Positions 37,560 to 49,867 are shown, counted from the stretch's first letter. The stretch: DNA of 64,000 nt from Gautieria morchelliformis (GCA_015179125.1 WHVA01000184.1:62001-126000), one strand, 5' to 3'. A program made the numbers and translations. The notes: a model not told the origin generated them from the sequence alone.

Positions 37560-38995
37560 CTATAACTTGATAGCATGAACAATATGCAAGCAAACGTTCG
37601 GTCGAACTTCGGGATAATATAAATCCGCCTGTGCATCGGCGACGATCTGATCTACACGTTCCATGGGCATCGTAGAGTGTTCGAGCAAAAGCGGACGGAG
37701 CGCCATGAGAAGTGAGTCATAATTCATCCAGGCGAGCTGCCCGATGGTTAGTAGCACCGGATCTAGGGTACGAAGTATTTTAAAGTTGTAATAAGGAGTG
37801 ATGAATCAAGATCATACCTCGATTCCAGAAACCGATTGGTAATAAAGCCTGGATCCGGGGGGCAACTGGGTCACTTTCCCACAAGATCACAGAATCGAGG
37901 ACAAACCTCCTGAGCAGTAATATCGATAAAGCCTTCGACTTGCTGTAGCAAGGTGCGGAGTCGGGCCGGTATCGTCGCGTCAATGCCCCGTCTTGTGGCA
38001 CACTGTCGATATTCCTCCCAGAATGCGCACCAACCCGGCGCGCCGCCTTCTGGGCCAGGTTCAATGGGTATTTTTGATTCGTTCAACGGCGTCGTGTCGA
38101 TTTCTGCCAGTATAATCATTCCTCCTGGACGAAGTACGCGATATGCTTCACGTAATAAGGCGGGATAATCAGAAACCTGTATGCAAGCGGTTAGGTGCCG
38201 CATATACCTACATGTGGCGTAAGAGTTTACGCACCCCGGTATGAATAGATCGCATATGTACTAAGTCAAAATACCCTGAGTTATAAGGTAGCAAGTGTTG
38301 TCCTTTCGTAATGTCATAAATTTCAAAGCTGGGGTTATGAGGTGGAAAGGATGAGCTGACTCGGCTCAGTGGCAAGAGCGCACGTACGAGCAATTAATAG
38401 GCACTTCACTGCAAGAAAGGAAAGTAATCAGTCAATGTCATATGAGATCACGCAGACGTTGCGTACTCTGGCTGGATGGGAGCAACATCTACACCTATGA
38501 CCTGTGCATGAGGAAATTCGTCGGCCATCTCACAGGCCCTATCGTTGGAGGGTGAAGTTTGGCGTTCATCAGTCATATGATACTCTGGCATAGAACCAAC
38601 CATAAGCCACTGCCTGTGCCACAATCGAGAATACGTCGCTGACGACGGCGCGTCGGTGCCAGAATCTCGTTAACAGGACCAACATAATTCTTGCCTCCAT
38701 ATACGAAACGGAGCATACGATGCTCGGTGCTCATGCGCTATGGAGAGGCAGATGTTAGCCGAGCCAAAGACAAGCTCAATCCTCTCCGCACACCCACCTT
38801 TATCTCATCTTCGTCAACTGGAAGAGGGTAATGCTTTGCAATAGAGCTGACTTTGCGACCGTGGACCATCTTGAAAAACTTTTTGCGTTGAGTTGAAGTG
38901 AGAATATCGTCTGTAGTGTCTCCTGGGTCTTGCAAGTCACCAGACAAGCTAGGTTTGAGAGGAGCGGGGTGGCAAAGAATCTCGCTTAAATCCAT
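37560..38995 (-). CDS. LaeA/UMTA-like class I SAM-dependent methyltransferase
   Basis: The start MDSLSEILC-like (MDLSEILCHPAPLKPS) precedes a variable region, then KHYPLPVDEDEI and RMSTEHRMLRFVYGG, the usual lead of fungal TAM/UMTA methyltransferases. The SAM motif I is ILDCGTGSGLW. Motif II is near VIGVDVAPIQPE, motif post-I near FEIYDITKGQHLLPY, and motif III is REAYRVLRPGGMIILAEID. The C-terminus (AWMNYDSLLMALRPLLLE) is helical. The family includes LaeA, the global regulator of secondary metabolism, and many pathway enzymes. No biosynthetic cluster lies beside it here, so its target is open. About seven introns are inferred. Confidence 0.82.
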
Positions 38996-39214
38996 ATTAG
39001 AAGGAATATAAAAACAGGTAACGACAAAGGAAAAGAGCTGAACGGGAGCGTAAAGGACCCTAAATATCCTTACGCCAGATCCTGGACCTGCGGAGTTCGG
39101 AATAGATGTCCGATTGGGTTGACTCGATTGCCGACGGAACTCAGGTATAAGGTTCAGAGTAACTCTAATTTTAAGCGTTTTCCGCGGGCTCGGTTTACAT
39201 ATACTTAGTACACT

Positions 39215-41498
39215 TTATTTAGCACCTTTCACATCGTGTACAAGCACAGTCCGTGTACTGTCACCGCTCCAGCCCCGGTTGCCACTAGCACTCACCATAA
39301 ACCTTGCTCCTATATCTACCACTATTGTGCCAGTTAGCCTAGTTCTTGCGACAATAAAAGCAGCTGACATATTTGTGAAATGATCCCGCCGTGGTGCCCA
39401 GCAATAATTTTGAATGCCGGTGTTGTGCGACGGGTAGCATCGCTTTCGGGCGCGTCGGCTACATTCCAAAGCCGGATATTGTCAAGTGATGCGCTGTAAC
39501 AGAGCTTCAGATGGCGTCCTTTTGTGCCATGTTGAGTCAAAAAGACTCACCATACAACGTGATTTCCGTCTGGGAACGCTACGACAGAGGACACAGCTCC
39601 GGAACTGGGGGGGTTTCGTAATGTTTTCAATAGTCTTGGCGTGCCCATGCTTGATTTTCCTAGTATACGCGTGTCCCACATGTCCACAGTTCCGTTCCGT
39701 CGTCCGGCATATATTTGAGACCCGTCACACGACCAACAAGCCTGTGCAATTAAAATAGACTCCTGTAGCAACCAAACTTTAAAGCGCCATACAAATAATT
39801 TACGCACTGATAGGCACCACGGAGGACACTTTTCGCTCATCTCCAGTCGTCCTACGCCTCTGTTTGTTTGTGTACGTCTATCCCAGAGCACAACCTGTCC
39901 GTCTATGGACGCCGCGAGCAGGATGTCACTAGAATATTCGCCGTAGCTCACGGGATCCAGAAGGGGTATTGTAGGTTTCTTAGGTGGAGGAACAAGCCCC
40001 GCTTGTGCGGAAGGGAGCTTATGCGAAGCTGGAGTGACTCCATTGGGCTTAGCTGGAGCTGGGAAGGCTGGCGCACTGTTGGGGTCCTGTTTGGGCTGAA
40101 CACCGTCGGGCTCATCATCAAATAGTGGATCGTAGGACGCTTCGGATTTTGCTTCGGCCTCAGGCTTGGACTGGGTTACCTGAACAGAGTTGTCGACATC
40201 TCCAGTTACGTCTTGCTTGCCGCCGTCCGAAGTCCCGGTCTTTGTAGCTATGTTTGGTACCGGACCGGGAGTAATTGCTACCCGGTCCACTGGCTCGGGC
40301 GTCAATGGACCAGAAATCGGACGCATGGCAACCGCTGTGAGTTGAGCACCGTGGCTGAAGTTCCGTACCCGCTGTCCTGTGTTCAGATCCCATTGCTGAG
40401 TGTTGCATAATGAGTCTGAGCGCTCTGATACATCGTGTTGAGAGAGCGCGCACCAATGCTTCTCCATCCCAGCCGGCACTGATGAATCCTTTCTCACCAG
40501 GAAGCATCGCCAGAGCTGAAACTGGACCCAGATGACCTGAGAGTGAGTGCACGACATGTCCAGGGTCATGTCGAATAGTAAACAAATTCACGCTGCCGCT
40601 CTGCTCTCATCGTCAAACGCTGAGTTTATGGCCACAAATGTCAAACGACATGCCGATGTACCAGATAATCCCCATAAAGCATCCGAATGCACCAAAAGGC
40701 TATAAACCGGTGACAATGTCTGCCCCACAGGGTTGTCATCAGGCTGGCCGGGAGGCTGTAGTGGGTTCTCCCACCACATTCTTGCGACAGGCGCCTTGAT
40801 AGCTCCCTCCTGTATTCCACAGTGCTGTCGCTGAGGTTGGCTGAGAAAGTTCTTGCCATTACCAGCAGTGAAGACGTCGTAATCACGGATATTACCGTCA
40901 TCAGACCCAGTGAGTAAATGAGTCATGCATAGAGAAGACGCGAGGGAGTGTGTCGCCACTGGGTGGGGTAAGGCACAAATGGTCTCGATAGTGTAGGATT
41001 TGACTTGGGCTATGGGCGGGTACAAAAGCGAACGACGAAGGAACGCAGGCGAGAGTGAACGTCGGGATTGTGGTGAAGGGGACTCTGATCAAAATATATG
41101 CACATGTAAGTCAGGATGGGGCGATATACAACACGTACTCTTCTGTTTATTCTGTGAAGCTGGTGCCTCCGACGGCGATTCCTCTTCCTCCTCTTCCTCT
41201 TCCTCCTCATTCTCTGCATCTTCGGCTACCTCTGGAGAATGTTCCTCATCATTGTCATCCTCTCCTTCCTCAGACTCTTCTTCAGATTCAGAAACAGACT
41301 CCTGGAGAGATAATTATTGTTGCAGAACGAGTAAATCGCGTGAGCCCCAACCTCATCTCCATCGGAGTCCACCTCGCCCTCAGCATCGAGGTCACCGTCA
41401 GCATCGCTTTCTTCGGCTTCAGCATCGTTCTCATTGTCCAGGTCTTCGTCTTTGTCGTTTCCAAAGCCTTCAGCATCTTCGCTGTCGCTGTGCGCCAT
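39215..41498 (-). CDS. spt8: SAGA complex subunit Spt8 (WD40 protein)
   Basis: The N-terminus is very acidic (DKDEDLDNENDAEAEESDAD, then Glu runs), as Spt8 is. WD40 repeats follow: THLLTGSDDGNIRDYDVF, VNLFTIRHDPGHVVHSLSGH with LGPVSALAML, SAGWDGEALQWDLNTGQRVR, ILLAASIDGQVVLWDRRTQ, IYAGRRNGTVDMWDTR and CASLDNIRLWNVAD, ending in VLVHDVKGAK. A low-complexity Pro/Ala insert sits between repeats, as in fungal Spt8. Spt8 binds TBP and helps SAGA deliver it to promoters. About eight introns are inferred, and the frame is intact by conceptual splicing. It is a single complete copy. Confidence 0.87.
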
Positions 41499-41904
41499 CG
41501 CGTCTGCAGAGGGAATAGATTAGGTTCCACATCGGGCAAGAGCACGCCGCTGACAAATGGGGATAATACAGACGTGCTCATAATACTTGACAACCACCAT
41601 ACTCAAGCAGATCCGCGCGGCCTGACGGCCGTGGCACTAAGCAAGGAAGGGTTGCTCCCGAAAGCAAAGGCAGCACGGTGGACAGGGACGGTGGTGCGTT
41701 GTTGATTTGTTGTATAGAGAGAGCACGCTCGCGCTGCCTTTCTTCCGGTCTACGAGTCTGCGATGCGTGTACCTCGTGAGCTGCCCTTCGCGGCTCTGTT
41801 CTGCTACATAAAATATACTCACCGCTGGCTACTCATTACTCTACTCACTGTTTACTGCTTACTGCACACTACTGCCGCTGATAGCTGACCATTGTCCATT
41901 TACT
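41499..41904. promoter_or_regulatory. 5' region of Spt8
   Basis: No coding signal. At 41807-41815 a tataaaatata-like string lies in it, and several gcactac/ctcact repeats near 41830-41870 form low-complexity DNA just before the decayed Coq11-like copy. Confidence 0.35.
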
Positions 41905-42270
41905 AGGTGCACCTTCGCAAGCTCATGTCCATTTCAGCAAGCCTCCACTCACCCGCACCGTCCCTTCCTCCCGCCTCCAGAAGCGACCTCCGCGCGCTCA
42001 GAGCCCCCATTCTCACCACCATCTCCGTCCTTCTGTCTCACTCGCACCCGACCCGCCGTCCCGCTCACCCTCGCCGGATTTCACACCGCTCCCCTCCCCC
42101 CTAGACAAAATGGCCCCCCGCCCCGCCCCTTTCCCCGGCTCCACATCGACCATGTCGCAGAAACCGTATGCAGGGCGATCGAGCAACAGGCTCTATGTGG
42201 CCCCGTTGGGCTCAGGAAGATGCAGGAGCTGATTGGGTGTGGGGAGTAAGCGAGGGTGGGGATCAGAGTG
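41905..42270 (+). pseudogene. Decayed copy of the last exon of the Coq11-like gene
   Basis: The right part encodes LHIDHVAETVCRAIEQQ and GPVGLRKMQELIGCGE, clearly the same as IHVDHVAEAVCRAIERQ and GPVGLRRMRELIGWGE of the gene at 29577-31039. The left part matches the preceding exon region by DNA (ctcggcaaccctccactca-like and gcgctcagagcccc strings). Similarity continues into the 3' flank (a T-run followed by gcagcc). Upstream exons are missing and the frame in the left part is broken, so this is a partial, non-functional duplicate in the opposite orientation about 12 kb away. Confidence 0.85.
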
Positions 42271-42483
42271 TAAGGTAAGAGCTGAGGCCTGAGGGCGGAT
42301 GTGAGGCTGCAAAAAAAATTGGCATACAATCGAATTGTGCCACAAATGGTTCTAATTCACCAGTAGTTATTCATACGTGCTTGCCACACTGATGATGGGG
42401 TGCTGCAAAAACAGCGACGAGTATTCGACGTTCCGACATATTCACACTGGAATGGTTAGAATTCATCGAACAACTGCTGCTAG

Positions 42484-44125
42484 TTATTCATACATGTCAT
42501 CCCAGTCTGCACCTATGGTAGGTCGCTCCGAAACGGATGCTAAAGCTGGAACAACAGGGTTACTTGGCACGGCAGCCTCTGCTGCCTTGCCGGTATTGTG
42601 ATCCATGCTGTCTTGCGGTGCGGATTGCTTACTCTGACCCTCCACATCGTCGACCATATTCCATATGTCGTCGTCATCCGCTTCCCCGACAGATGTGCTC
42701 ACTGTAGGATCTGTCGCCTTCCCGTTATTTACGCCACCCCGCGGTGCTGGTCGCTGACCCTGTCCCTCCACCTCGTCGAGCATATTCCACATGTGATCAT
42801 CCTCCGCTTCCCTGACAAACGTCGAGGCAGTCGATTTTGATCCTGGCTGAGTGGTCATACCAGGGACATCGACAGGAACGCCTCCAGCTGCACCCCACAG
42901 CGCGTCTTCGTCCTCCGGCGCTGGGTTGGCAGGCTTGTAAGAGCTCGAGGTGCCTTCCTTCCCCGCACCGTTCATCTCTCGCATGATCTCCTCCTCCTCG
43001 CGCAGCAGCGTGTCAATGTCCATATCATTATCTAGGTCGGTGGCTGACGACGGGACGGAGGGCGCTGTGGATGCGGCAGAGCTCGGGCGTGTCACCGGCG
43101 TGCTTGGACGAGAGGATGATGGCGAGGTAGGTCCATAGGCAGGCCCCGACTGGGTTCGATTGTGGGTGGGCTCCTCGTTCTCGCTGCCTTGCTCGGGGTC
43201 AGCCACGTTGTCACCCTGCGAAACTTCGTGTCCCACTTCAGGAGTGATCCCGTGTGCCTCGTCGCGCCACACTTTCAGATTGACCTTGGTAAAGAAAGAC
43301 TCGTGTCATCATCGCATGCTCCAGCTCAGGGCGGTGATATACGTACTGTCATTCTCCGCGAGCGACACAGCCTCTCGACTCTGTCTACCGTATCTCTGAA
43401 CTGGAACTTGGGATACATCTTGTGTGTCCATGCGTGATATATACGAAATAGTCTTGCGAGATCATCACTCTCCACAATAACGTTGAGCCTCGCATAGCCT
43501 AGCATGGAAATCGAGACGCATTACCTCATGACCCTTACCGGTGACCTTGAAACTCTTATACTCCTTCAATAAACGAGGGAAGCCATCGTGGCCTAGTAAT
43601 CTGCCATCGCGATTAAATTAAAATGTATGAACGACATGAAAACACGCACCTCTCTTCGTTCAGTTTTGGCACCGTTTTCCTTGTCTTTACCCCATTGCCT
43701 CCTTTGTCCTTATCACGCGTAGTCGGCCCTCCCTCCCCCCAAGACGGGGAGGATGTGGTGGGTAATGCACCTCTAGTCGCAGCTACTCTCGCATCCGCCT
43801 GGCGTTTCAATCTCTCAACGTCGACAGCGGGCGCGACATCATTAAACGGGTCGTCGTCGTCATCGTCAAGCCCAGAAAACATTGCGTCCAGCTGTTCCTT
43901 ACCCGGTGCTGCAGACGCATCTCTGTCCCTTGCCGAAGATGCTGGCTGAGCACTACCGTCGCGACGACGACCGACGTTACCACCGGTGTCTATGTCGTCG
44001 TTTTCAGAGTCACAAAGAAACAAGGCCTGCCGCGGTCTCGCAGAACTGGCCCCGTCCCGATTGCCTCCCGCAAAGGAATGAGTGGGCTCAGCGAGGGGTT
44101 GGGCCCAAATATCATCTAACGACAT
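42484..44125 (-). CDS. csm3: Csm3/Swi3 (TIPIN-like) replication fork protection protein
   Basis: The start MSLDDIWAQPL at 44125 is a typical N-terminal motif of the family. A disordered acidic region precedes the Swi3 domain (RLLGHDGFPRLLKEYKSFKV, TGKGHE, LARLFRIYHAWTHKMYPKFQ, FRDTVDRVE). The protein works with Tof1/Swi1 to steady stalled forks and support sister cohesion and checkpoint signalling. The long C-terminal part is acidic and contains a duplicated segment (MWNMLDEVEGQ and IWNMVDDVEGQ, each after VREAEDD/VGEADDD) and ends DWDDMYE. The start is 89 bp from the start of the Tae1 gene on the other strand. About three introns are inferred. An upstream in-frame ATG at 44206 would overlap that short promoter and is less likely. 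Confidence 0.85.
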
Positions 44126-44214
44126 GGCGGACGTGGTGTGGGCGTCTACGAACGACGACGCGCCTGTGGACGTGTTATAGTTGCATGTGGGCCAGAGTGG
44201 GTCCAAAGTCTGCC

Positions 44215-45236
44215 ATGAGTGTGCCCAAGCCTGACTATAACGAAGGAATAAACTACTGGAATGAGCAGCCGGCTAGTCTGGATGGCGTTCTAGGTGAGTA
44301 TCTGTAAATACTGTAACATATAGACACTGAGCTTTCCAAATCCCAGGTGGATTTGGGTCTGGTGTGAGATTTTCATTCGCGGCTGTGACATAAGGAACTG
44401 AAACTGTTTTAGACTTTACCCCGAGTCGATGCCTTGGGCTCGAGGCAGTTTGTCCAAAGACTCATTCCAGCTCTATGCACCGTTCCGTCTGCAGTGCGTC
44501 CCTTGCAGCCATCCCCACGCCCACCTCGAACCCGTGCACTCGACGTCGGTGCAGGCATAGGACGCGTCACCCAGACGGTGTTACTGCATCTCTTTTCCGA
44601 CGTGGTCTTACTTGAGCCCGTGGAGAAATTTGTGCGCGAGGCATTTCAGAACTGTCAGGATTCACTTGGCGCGACAGAACTGCCGGCTTTGAAGCGTTGG
44701 AAAGGGGTCTCAGACAAATCAAAGAGTGTCACCTTTCTACAAGGCGCGCTTCAGCAGTTCGACCCGATCCACCCCGAGAACAATACCATAGGCTTGGGAC
44801 GCTTAGGCTTTGATGGCGGGACAGATACTGTTTTTGACGTGGTTTGGTGCCAATGGTGTCTGGGACATCTTAGTGACGAGGACCTTGTGTTGTTCTTCCA
44901 TAGAGCTAAAGCGTCTTTACGCTCAACTTCAGAGAGCCTCATCGTCGTCAAGGAGAATCTCTGCCGAGATCAAGAGGATGGTGGTCCTCGCACCGTTTAC
45001 GACCCGCAGGACTCGAGTCTAACTCGGTCGGGTTTTTGCTAGCCCAGTTTCTGAAGATGCGTCTGACCACCTGGCTTTCCAGATCTGATGCTGCTTGGCT
45101 TAAGCTTTTCCAAACGGCGGGACTGACTCTTGTACGACAGCAGGTGCAGGCAGGGCTGCCAGAAGGTCTATACAAAGTAAAAATGTACGTTCTCTGTGTC
45201 ATGCCTGATAAGCCTCTCATACAGCATCATCGATAG
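44215..45236 (+). CDS. tae1: Protein N-terminal alpha-N-methyltransferase (Tae1/NTMT1)
   Basis: MSVPKPDYNEGINYWNEQPA is followed by GVLGGFGSG, split by introns, and TLPRVDALGSRQFVQRLI. This is the standard lead of the NTM1/DUF858 family. The SAM-binding motif I is ALDVGAGIGRVTQTVL. Further motifs include VVLLEPVEKFVREA and DVVWCQWCLGHLSDEDLVLF, with KENLC in the post-motif region. The enzyme methylates the alpha-amino group of proteins that start X-P-K/R after Met removal, such as ribosomal proteins Rpl12 and Rps25. The end, after LYKVKMYVL, may carry a last small intron; I take the plain stop at 45236. The 89-bp gap to Csm3 implies a shared promoter. Confidence 0.87.
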
Positions 45237-45415
45237 GTATGCACTTCGATAATACCACCACACTGCCAGTGTCCGTGTGCCTGGAAGTGGGCAATTCTGT
45301 GCGTAGATGTAAATGAAGAGTATGCAACGAAACATTCGTGTGACTTCTATTGAATATGAACCACAGGAGATTTGGTACGAATACACTGACGTCTGATCTC
45401 GGAATACAGGGTTTA

Positions 45416-46754
45416 TTATGAAAGGCTGCCTTTGGTTTTCATGCGATCTTGTCCACGATTACTGTTTAGACCCACAGCTTCTCGAATGGACTTGTCTCGC
45501 TCGCGTGCCCGAGCTTCTGTTCTTGACTGAGTGCGAGGCCGGATCGGGAAACAGTCGTTCACAACCTGTTCCAGCTTGGGCCAGATTTCATCACTAGTCG
45601 TGCCAGACAATGTAACCAAATTTGTCAATGGGGAGGCGCCTGACGCATAATACGAAATCAACGGCGAGGTAGAGTCGTAAAATTTCTTTAGCCGGCGAGC
45701 AAATATCTCCTGAACAATCATGAGCGAAGAAGGGTCAGGGCAACACACTGTACACGAACAGGGTTGTCATCAGGCCTCTTGCTGAGGGGCTCCCCAGTGA
45801 CATCGTCGCGACCGTCCACGCGCGGGCGATTATACCCTAGATTGTAGACTCTACCAGATGGTAGATGGACCCAGCGATCTGTCATAGTATGTTCTCAGCG
45901 GACTGTGGCAACGTACTGGAAATAACTCACCAGCAATGCGGCTCAGTATCACTTCATCGGGCACATCCAGATTGACGATAAGACTGAGTGGACTCTCGTT
46001 ATTCCTATATAAGAACACATGGTGATTGAGTCAATAAACATGTGAAAGACATGCTAATATTACCGAAGATGGGAATCAAGGAGCTCCGCCTGGCCTAGTG
46101 TCCTCGGAAAACCGTCCAGTATCCAGTGCTGGGGAGTTGGGTAAGTGGCTGAACGGCGGGTACTTAATAAAACCGACCTCGTCATTTAGTAGATCAAGTT
46201 TGCCAGTGATTACGCGAATCATGATATCGTCAGGAAGGAACCCTGCATTGCGTCGTGGAAGCCTTACATTCATAGTAGGATGTGTACTAACCGCCATGAG
46301 CGACAATCTCCTCTGCGGTTCTGCCAACCTCTGACCTGAACAAAGGTCAGACGCATGGTCGGCATGGCACCCGTGTATCTCACTTCTTAGCAATCTCTTG
46401 CCTTAATAGATCCCCAGTCGACAGGAAGCTTATGTTGTACTTCTGCGTGAGCCTTGCTGACAGCGTGCCCTTACCAGACCCCTGAGAGATGGTGATGCCA
46501 GTTCAAAACGTCGTTGCTGCCGCATTATGCCACATGTGCTTTGCCCTGAAGACACTCACGGGTTTTCCAAACATCAACATGCGGAGGTGTTGCCTACGAT
46601 CAGGCTCCTCACGATCCTTCCCATGCGGTCTTAATGAAAATAGCGGTGCCCGGGCTGTCGATGTCGAGGATTTCAAGGAACGGGTATGAGGTTGATTCCA
46701 TGAGCGTCCTTGAGTTCGTGTTTGTAAAGGTAGCGACCTGGGAATAGTGATCAT
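45416..46754 (-). CDS. adk2: Mitochondrial adenylate kinase / GTP:AMP phosphotransferase (Adk2/AK3 type)
   Basis: The start at 46754 opens an Arg/Ser-rich presequence (MITIPRSLPLQTRTQGRSWN) before MLMFGKPGSGKGTLSARLTQ, whose P-loop GKPGSGKGT is split by an intron after GKP. Then come YNISFLSTGDLLRQEIAKK, the HWILDGFPRTLGQAELL motif, the LID segment RIADRWVHLPSGRVYN with YNRPRVDGRDDVTGEPL, and the C-terminal ADP-site helix region FYDSTSPLISYY. Basic residues KR at the SKRPDDN motif are conserved. The long type with LID belongs to AK2/AK3; a mitochondrial presequence favours the GTP-using Adk2. A C-terminal basic tail of about 30 residues is unusual. At least six introns are inferred. Confidence 0.85.
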
Positions 46755-47168
46755 GGGAGGATGAGAGCCTGAGGAAGGTCCCGGCCCTGATAGTAAAACT
46801 CGTATGACCAAGTTCCCTTGGGGTTTGCTTGCCGACGATATGGGGAATCGCGCGTCTGACAGCGGGGCGTTGGGGATAAAACCGAAGGTGAAATTACACA
46901 CGCAGATAAGTACGACGACTTATATGTATAAGAACGAATCGAAGGAAAGGAAAGGTACGGCTAGCCGTATGGTGGCTTCCGCAATCCTCTCTTTCGACGC
47001 CCCGCAATACGGCCAACTCAGCCTCAACCTTGCCACGGCAAACTCCTCAAATAGAAGGAAATATGGTTTGTAAGTAAGTATACATACCAGGAACGAGATC
47101 AGATATTTGATAAAATTCAGGGATAGTATCATGACTGGGTGACGCGTGCGGCAGTGAACCGTATAAAG
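46755..47168. promoter_or_regulatory. 5' region of the adenylate kinase gene and 3' flank of Cmr1
   Basis: No separate gene is supported. A minus-strand frame continues upstream of the chosen start at 46754 to 46901 without a stop, but the added residues lack a presequence character, so the start at 46754 is preferred. Confidence 0.4.
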
Positions 47169-49515
47169 TCAGGCCTCCGAGTCGGCTGGTGCCCAAAGAG
47201 CGCACCGGCCGCTTGCATTCCCAGATGCAATGCGAGCGACTATGCCGGGATGGGAAGACGTTACGGCCTGGACGGCGGTGACCCTGAACAACATAACAAT
47301 CGTTGTCAAAATTTATCATGAGTATACAGCGGTGTATCACAATGGGCACACACCTGGTACGATCAGTCAGGGACGCCACGACCTCACCCTGCCCGGAGTT
47401 TATTAACTCAGTCAAGCAACATGCTATCCCGTGCTCACCGTTGCGGCGATGACATTCAGCGAGTGGTTCATATTTCCGACCGTAAAATGCGGGTATACCT
47501 CCGGATTTTGATTCCATTGGGACTTCAGTATGGTAACCCATTTGCCCTGCGTGGATTCAGTAGTGGACGTGGCGGTCAAGGACTTGTCTAGATTTACCGT
47601 CTGGCAATTATGATGACGACGCGAGAACGGCTCGAACACCTTCACTTGCTTATCAGCAGTCATCGCACTCCACCGAACATTCCATACTGTATAATATGGT
47701 CAGGTTTGTCTCTAATTTCGAACTGGCGACAGGTGAACTTACAGCGAATGGTGTCATCATAGCAGGTGCTGACGATTCGGGTTCCTGAAGGATCCCAGTA
47801 TGCGGAGCTAACGCTTTTTTGGTGGGGCCAATCAGCCATCAATGCACCCTTCCCTCGCTTGGATTCTAAGAAATCGGTAATGGCATCTGAATTAATGTCC
47901 ATTGGTCCAGAAGCTACTCTTCCCCGTGGTCCCATGGGTGACGATGGAGGAGGGGTTGGTAGAGAGTCTATGGGCAACTTTGAAAGCATCCTGGCATCCC
48001 ACATTCTGTAATTGGCCATTAGTGGCTGCAAACAGGGCCTAAGCATGTAATAGTGAGGCCTACGTCAGGGTTCGGTTGTTGGAGCTCACGAGGAGACCCT
48101 CTGGATGAGCTGGGTTCACAGAGACGCAACCTATCTTTGTATTCGCCAGTTGATATCGGCACGCGCGACTTTTGCGTTCCCTCATATCAGTGTGTGTCAG
48201 GCCGCCCTCCGCGTCTGAGATCCAGAGCTCTTTCCCGCTTGGTGGAACGTCGAAGCTGGAGATCAAGACATCGTCTAAAGCAAATAATTCTCTTGATATG
48301 CCGGATTCAAACGAAATGCTCCGTAGTGTGCAGTCATAGGCAGACGTAAAAACCTTTGGCCTCTATAATTGAACAATTGTGGAAGCTGGATGTGTGTACC
48401 CGTCACTTACATTACGTGTATTTAACGGATCAAGTTTAATGCAGGAGATGGAAGACTTGGAAGTGGCGGGCCAGTGAGGTTGCAAACGGAAGATCTTGCC
48501 ACCTTCGTCACTTATCATCACATCGCCATTTTCGTCCTGCCAGCCATCCCCGCTGTCATCTTCCGAGCAAACTAAGGTCAATAGCAACACACCTCCACTT
48601 CTTCTTGGGGGGCGAGGGCATCCCATATTCCTAGTTGACCATGCTTGTCTAAAGAAACGAGGAGGTAAATACATTAATAGCTGTGTGATGCAAGATCTAC
48701 GGTACCTCCAAAAAACACGAGGTCCTTAGTCTAGCCGTGTGCCATCACAATTAAGTCAGCTAGGCAGGACAGGCGTCAGGGGCCCTAAAACGGACTGCAC
48801 CTTCTCAGGGTGGTAGAGTGAACTGTACACTCTCTCGTTTGTTACCTTTGCTCGACTGACAATCTTCATATTTGCAAATTGTGTCTTCAATTCTGTCACT
48901 TGATATTCCTCCTTTTTTGAAGCCGAAAAGTCGAATACCCTCGCTTCGTTTTCCCTCTGTCCTGCCCGAGCACAACCCTCAAGCGTAGTCGTCAAGGAGA
49001 TAAGTTCCTGCGCGGATAGTTCGTCTCCCAAGCTTGAAAGGTCAAGATTCTGGTGACGCGGACGCTTAGCTGCTCGTTCGCGCTCTTCACGTTCAAGGCG
49101 TTCGTCTTCCTCTTGAATGCGTCTTGCTTCTTCCTCCATCTAAGAATAGGCGGCAGTCGAACAACGCGTGACGCGAGCAATAACGGATACATACCTCGCG
49201 TTTACGCTTCTGCTCCGGGCTTTCATTAGGATCAATGACAGGCTTGTTCAACCTTGAAGACTGCCTCCTAGGTGCGGGCGGTTCCGCGGCCCTGCGCTTC
49301 CTGGTTTGAGACGACTGCACTGGCTTCGCGCCTTTCTGTGTTTGGGGGTTTGTGGCTGGAAATGCGAGTCCAGCAGCAGCCTCTTTGAGTTCGAGTTGTG
49401 CCAAAAGTGCTCGATTCTTGGCGATGTTGGCCTCTCTCTGCTTTTCGCTGTCAAAGGGTTTAACCTCCACCACGCGTTATTATAAACCGGCTTACAATTC
49501 TGATAGCTGAGACAT
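47169..49515 (-). CDS. cmr1: Cmr1/WDR76-like DNA damage-binding WD40 protein
   Basis: The start at 49515 gives MSQLSEFEKQREANIAKNRA after removal of a short intron, which is the family's typical N-terminus. A basic region (AKPVQSSQTRKRRAAEPPAP, RRQSSRLNKPVIDPNESP) and a charged coil (EARRIQEEDERLEREER) follow. The WD40 part includes DLVFFGDKHGQLGIWDA, ISCIKLDPLNTRNVFTSAYD, KELWISDAEGGLTHTDMR, NNRTLRMWDARML, WDPSGTRIVSTCYDDTIR and the end GNASGRCALWAPADSEA. In yeast Cmr1 is recruited with damaged or stalled-replication chromatin and the nuclear stress foci; WDR76 in animals binds modified DNA contexts. About ten introns are inferred. The stop at 47169 is read after splicing. Confidence 0.87.
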
Positions 49516-49867
49516 TGTAACACGGGATTTCTGAACGTAGGACGCGTCGTGGTGTCGGATAAGAGATGTGGGTAACCAAACAAGTACACACGCGTCTCGC
49601 TTAACCAAGATCACCCAAGATCACAGATTGGATTTAAACGAATACAGGCTCGAAATACAAATAGCTAGTGAAGTGACAGCAGCACAGCATGATAGAAAGC
49701 ATACGCAACAAAGAAAATTTCTCAGAGAAACACCCAAGCGTTCAGCGAGAAGAACCAAAGAAGAGAAGAAAAAGCGGGAATGCTCCTAATTAATTTCCAG
49801 AACAGATGTTTCCAGGACGCGGAAAGAATCCTTGTCGCGTGATTGTTCTGTCCAGCCAATGACATCC
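49516..49867. promoter_or_regulatory. Promoter region of Cmr1 with an MCB-like box
   Basis: A cell-cycle-type ACGCGT box lies at 49542-49547, only about 27 bp before the start, and a second such box lies near 49590. No ORF here looks like a gene, although a minus-strand frame from the shared block runs into it. Confidence 0.4.

Noticed and set aside
37560-38995. LaeA-like methyltransferase as part of a biosynthetic cluster
   Set aside because: The neighbours are PAB1 and Spt8; no synthase, oxygenase or transporter lies nearby.
41170-41225. tcctcc-type microsatellite
   Set aside because: It encodes the glutamate tract of Spt8 on the minus strand.
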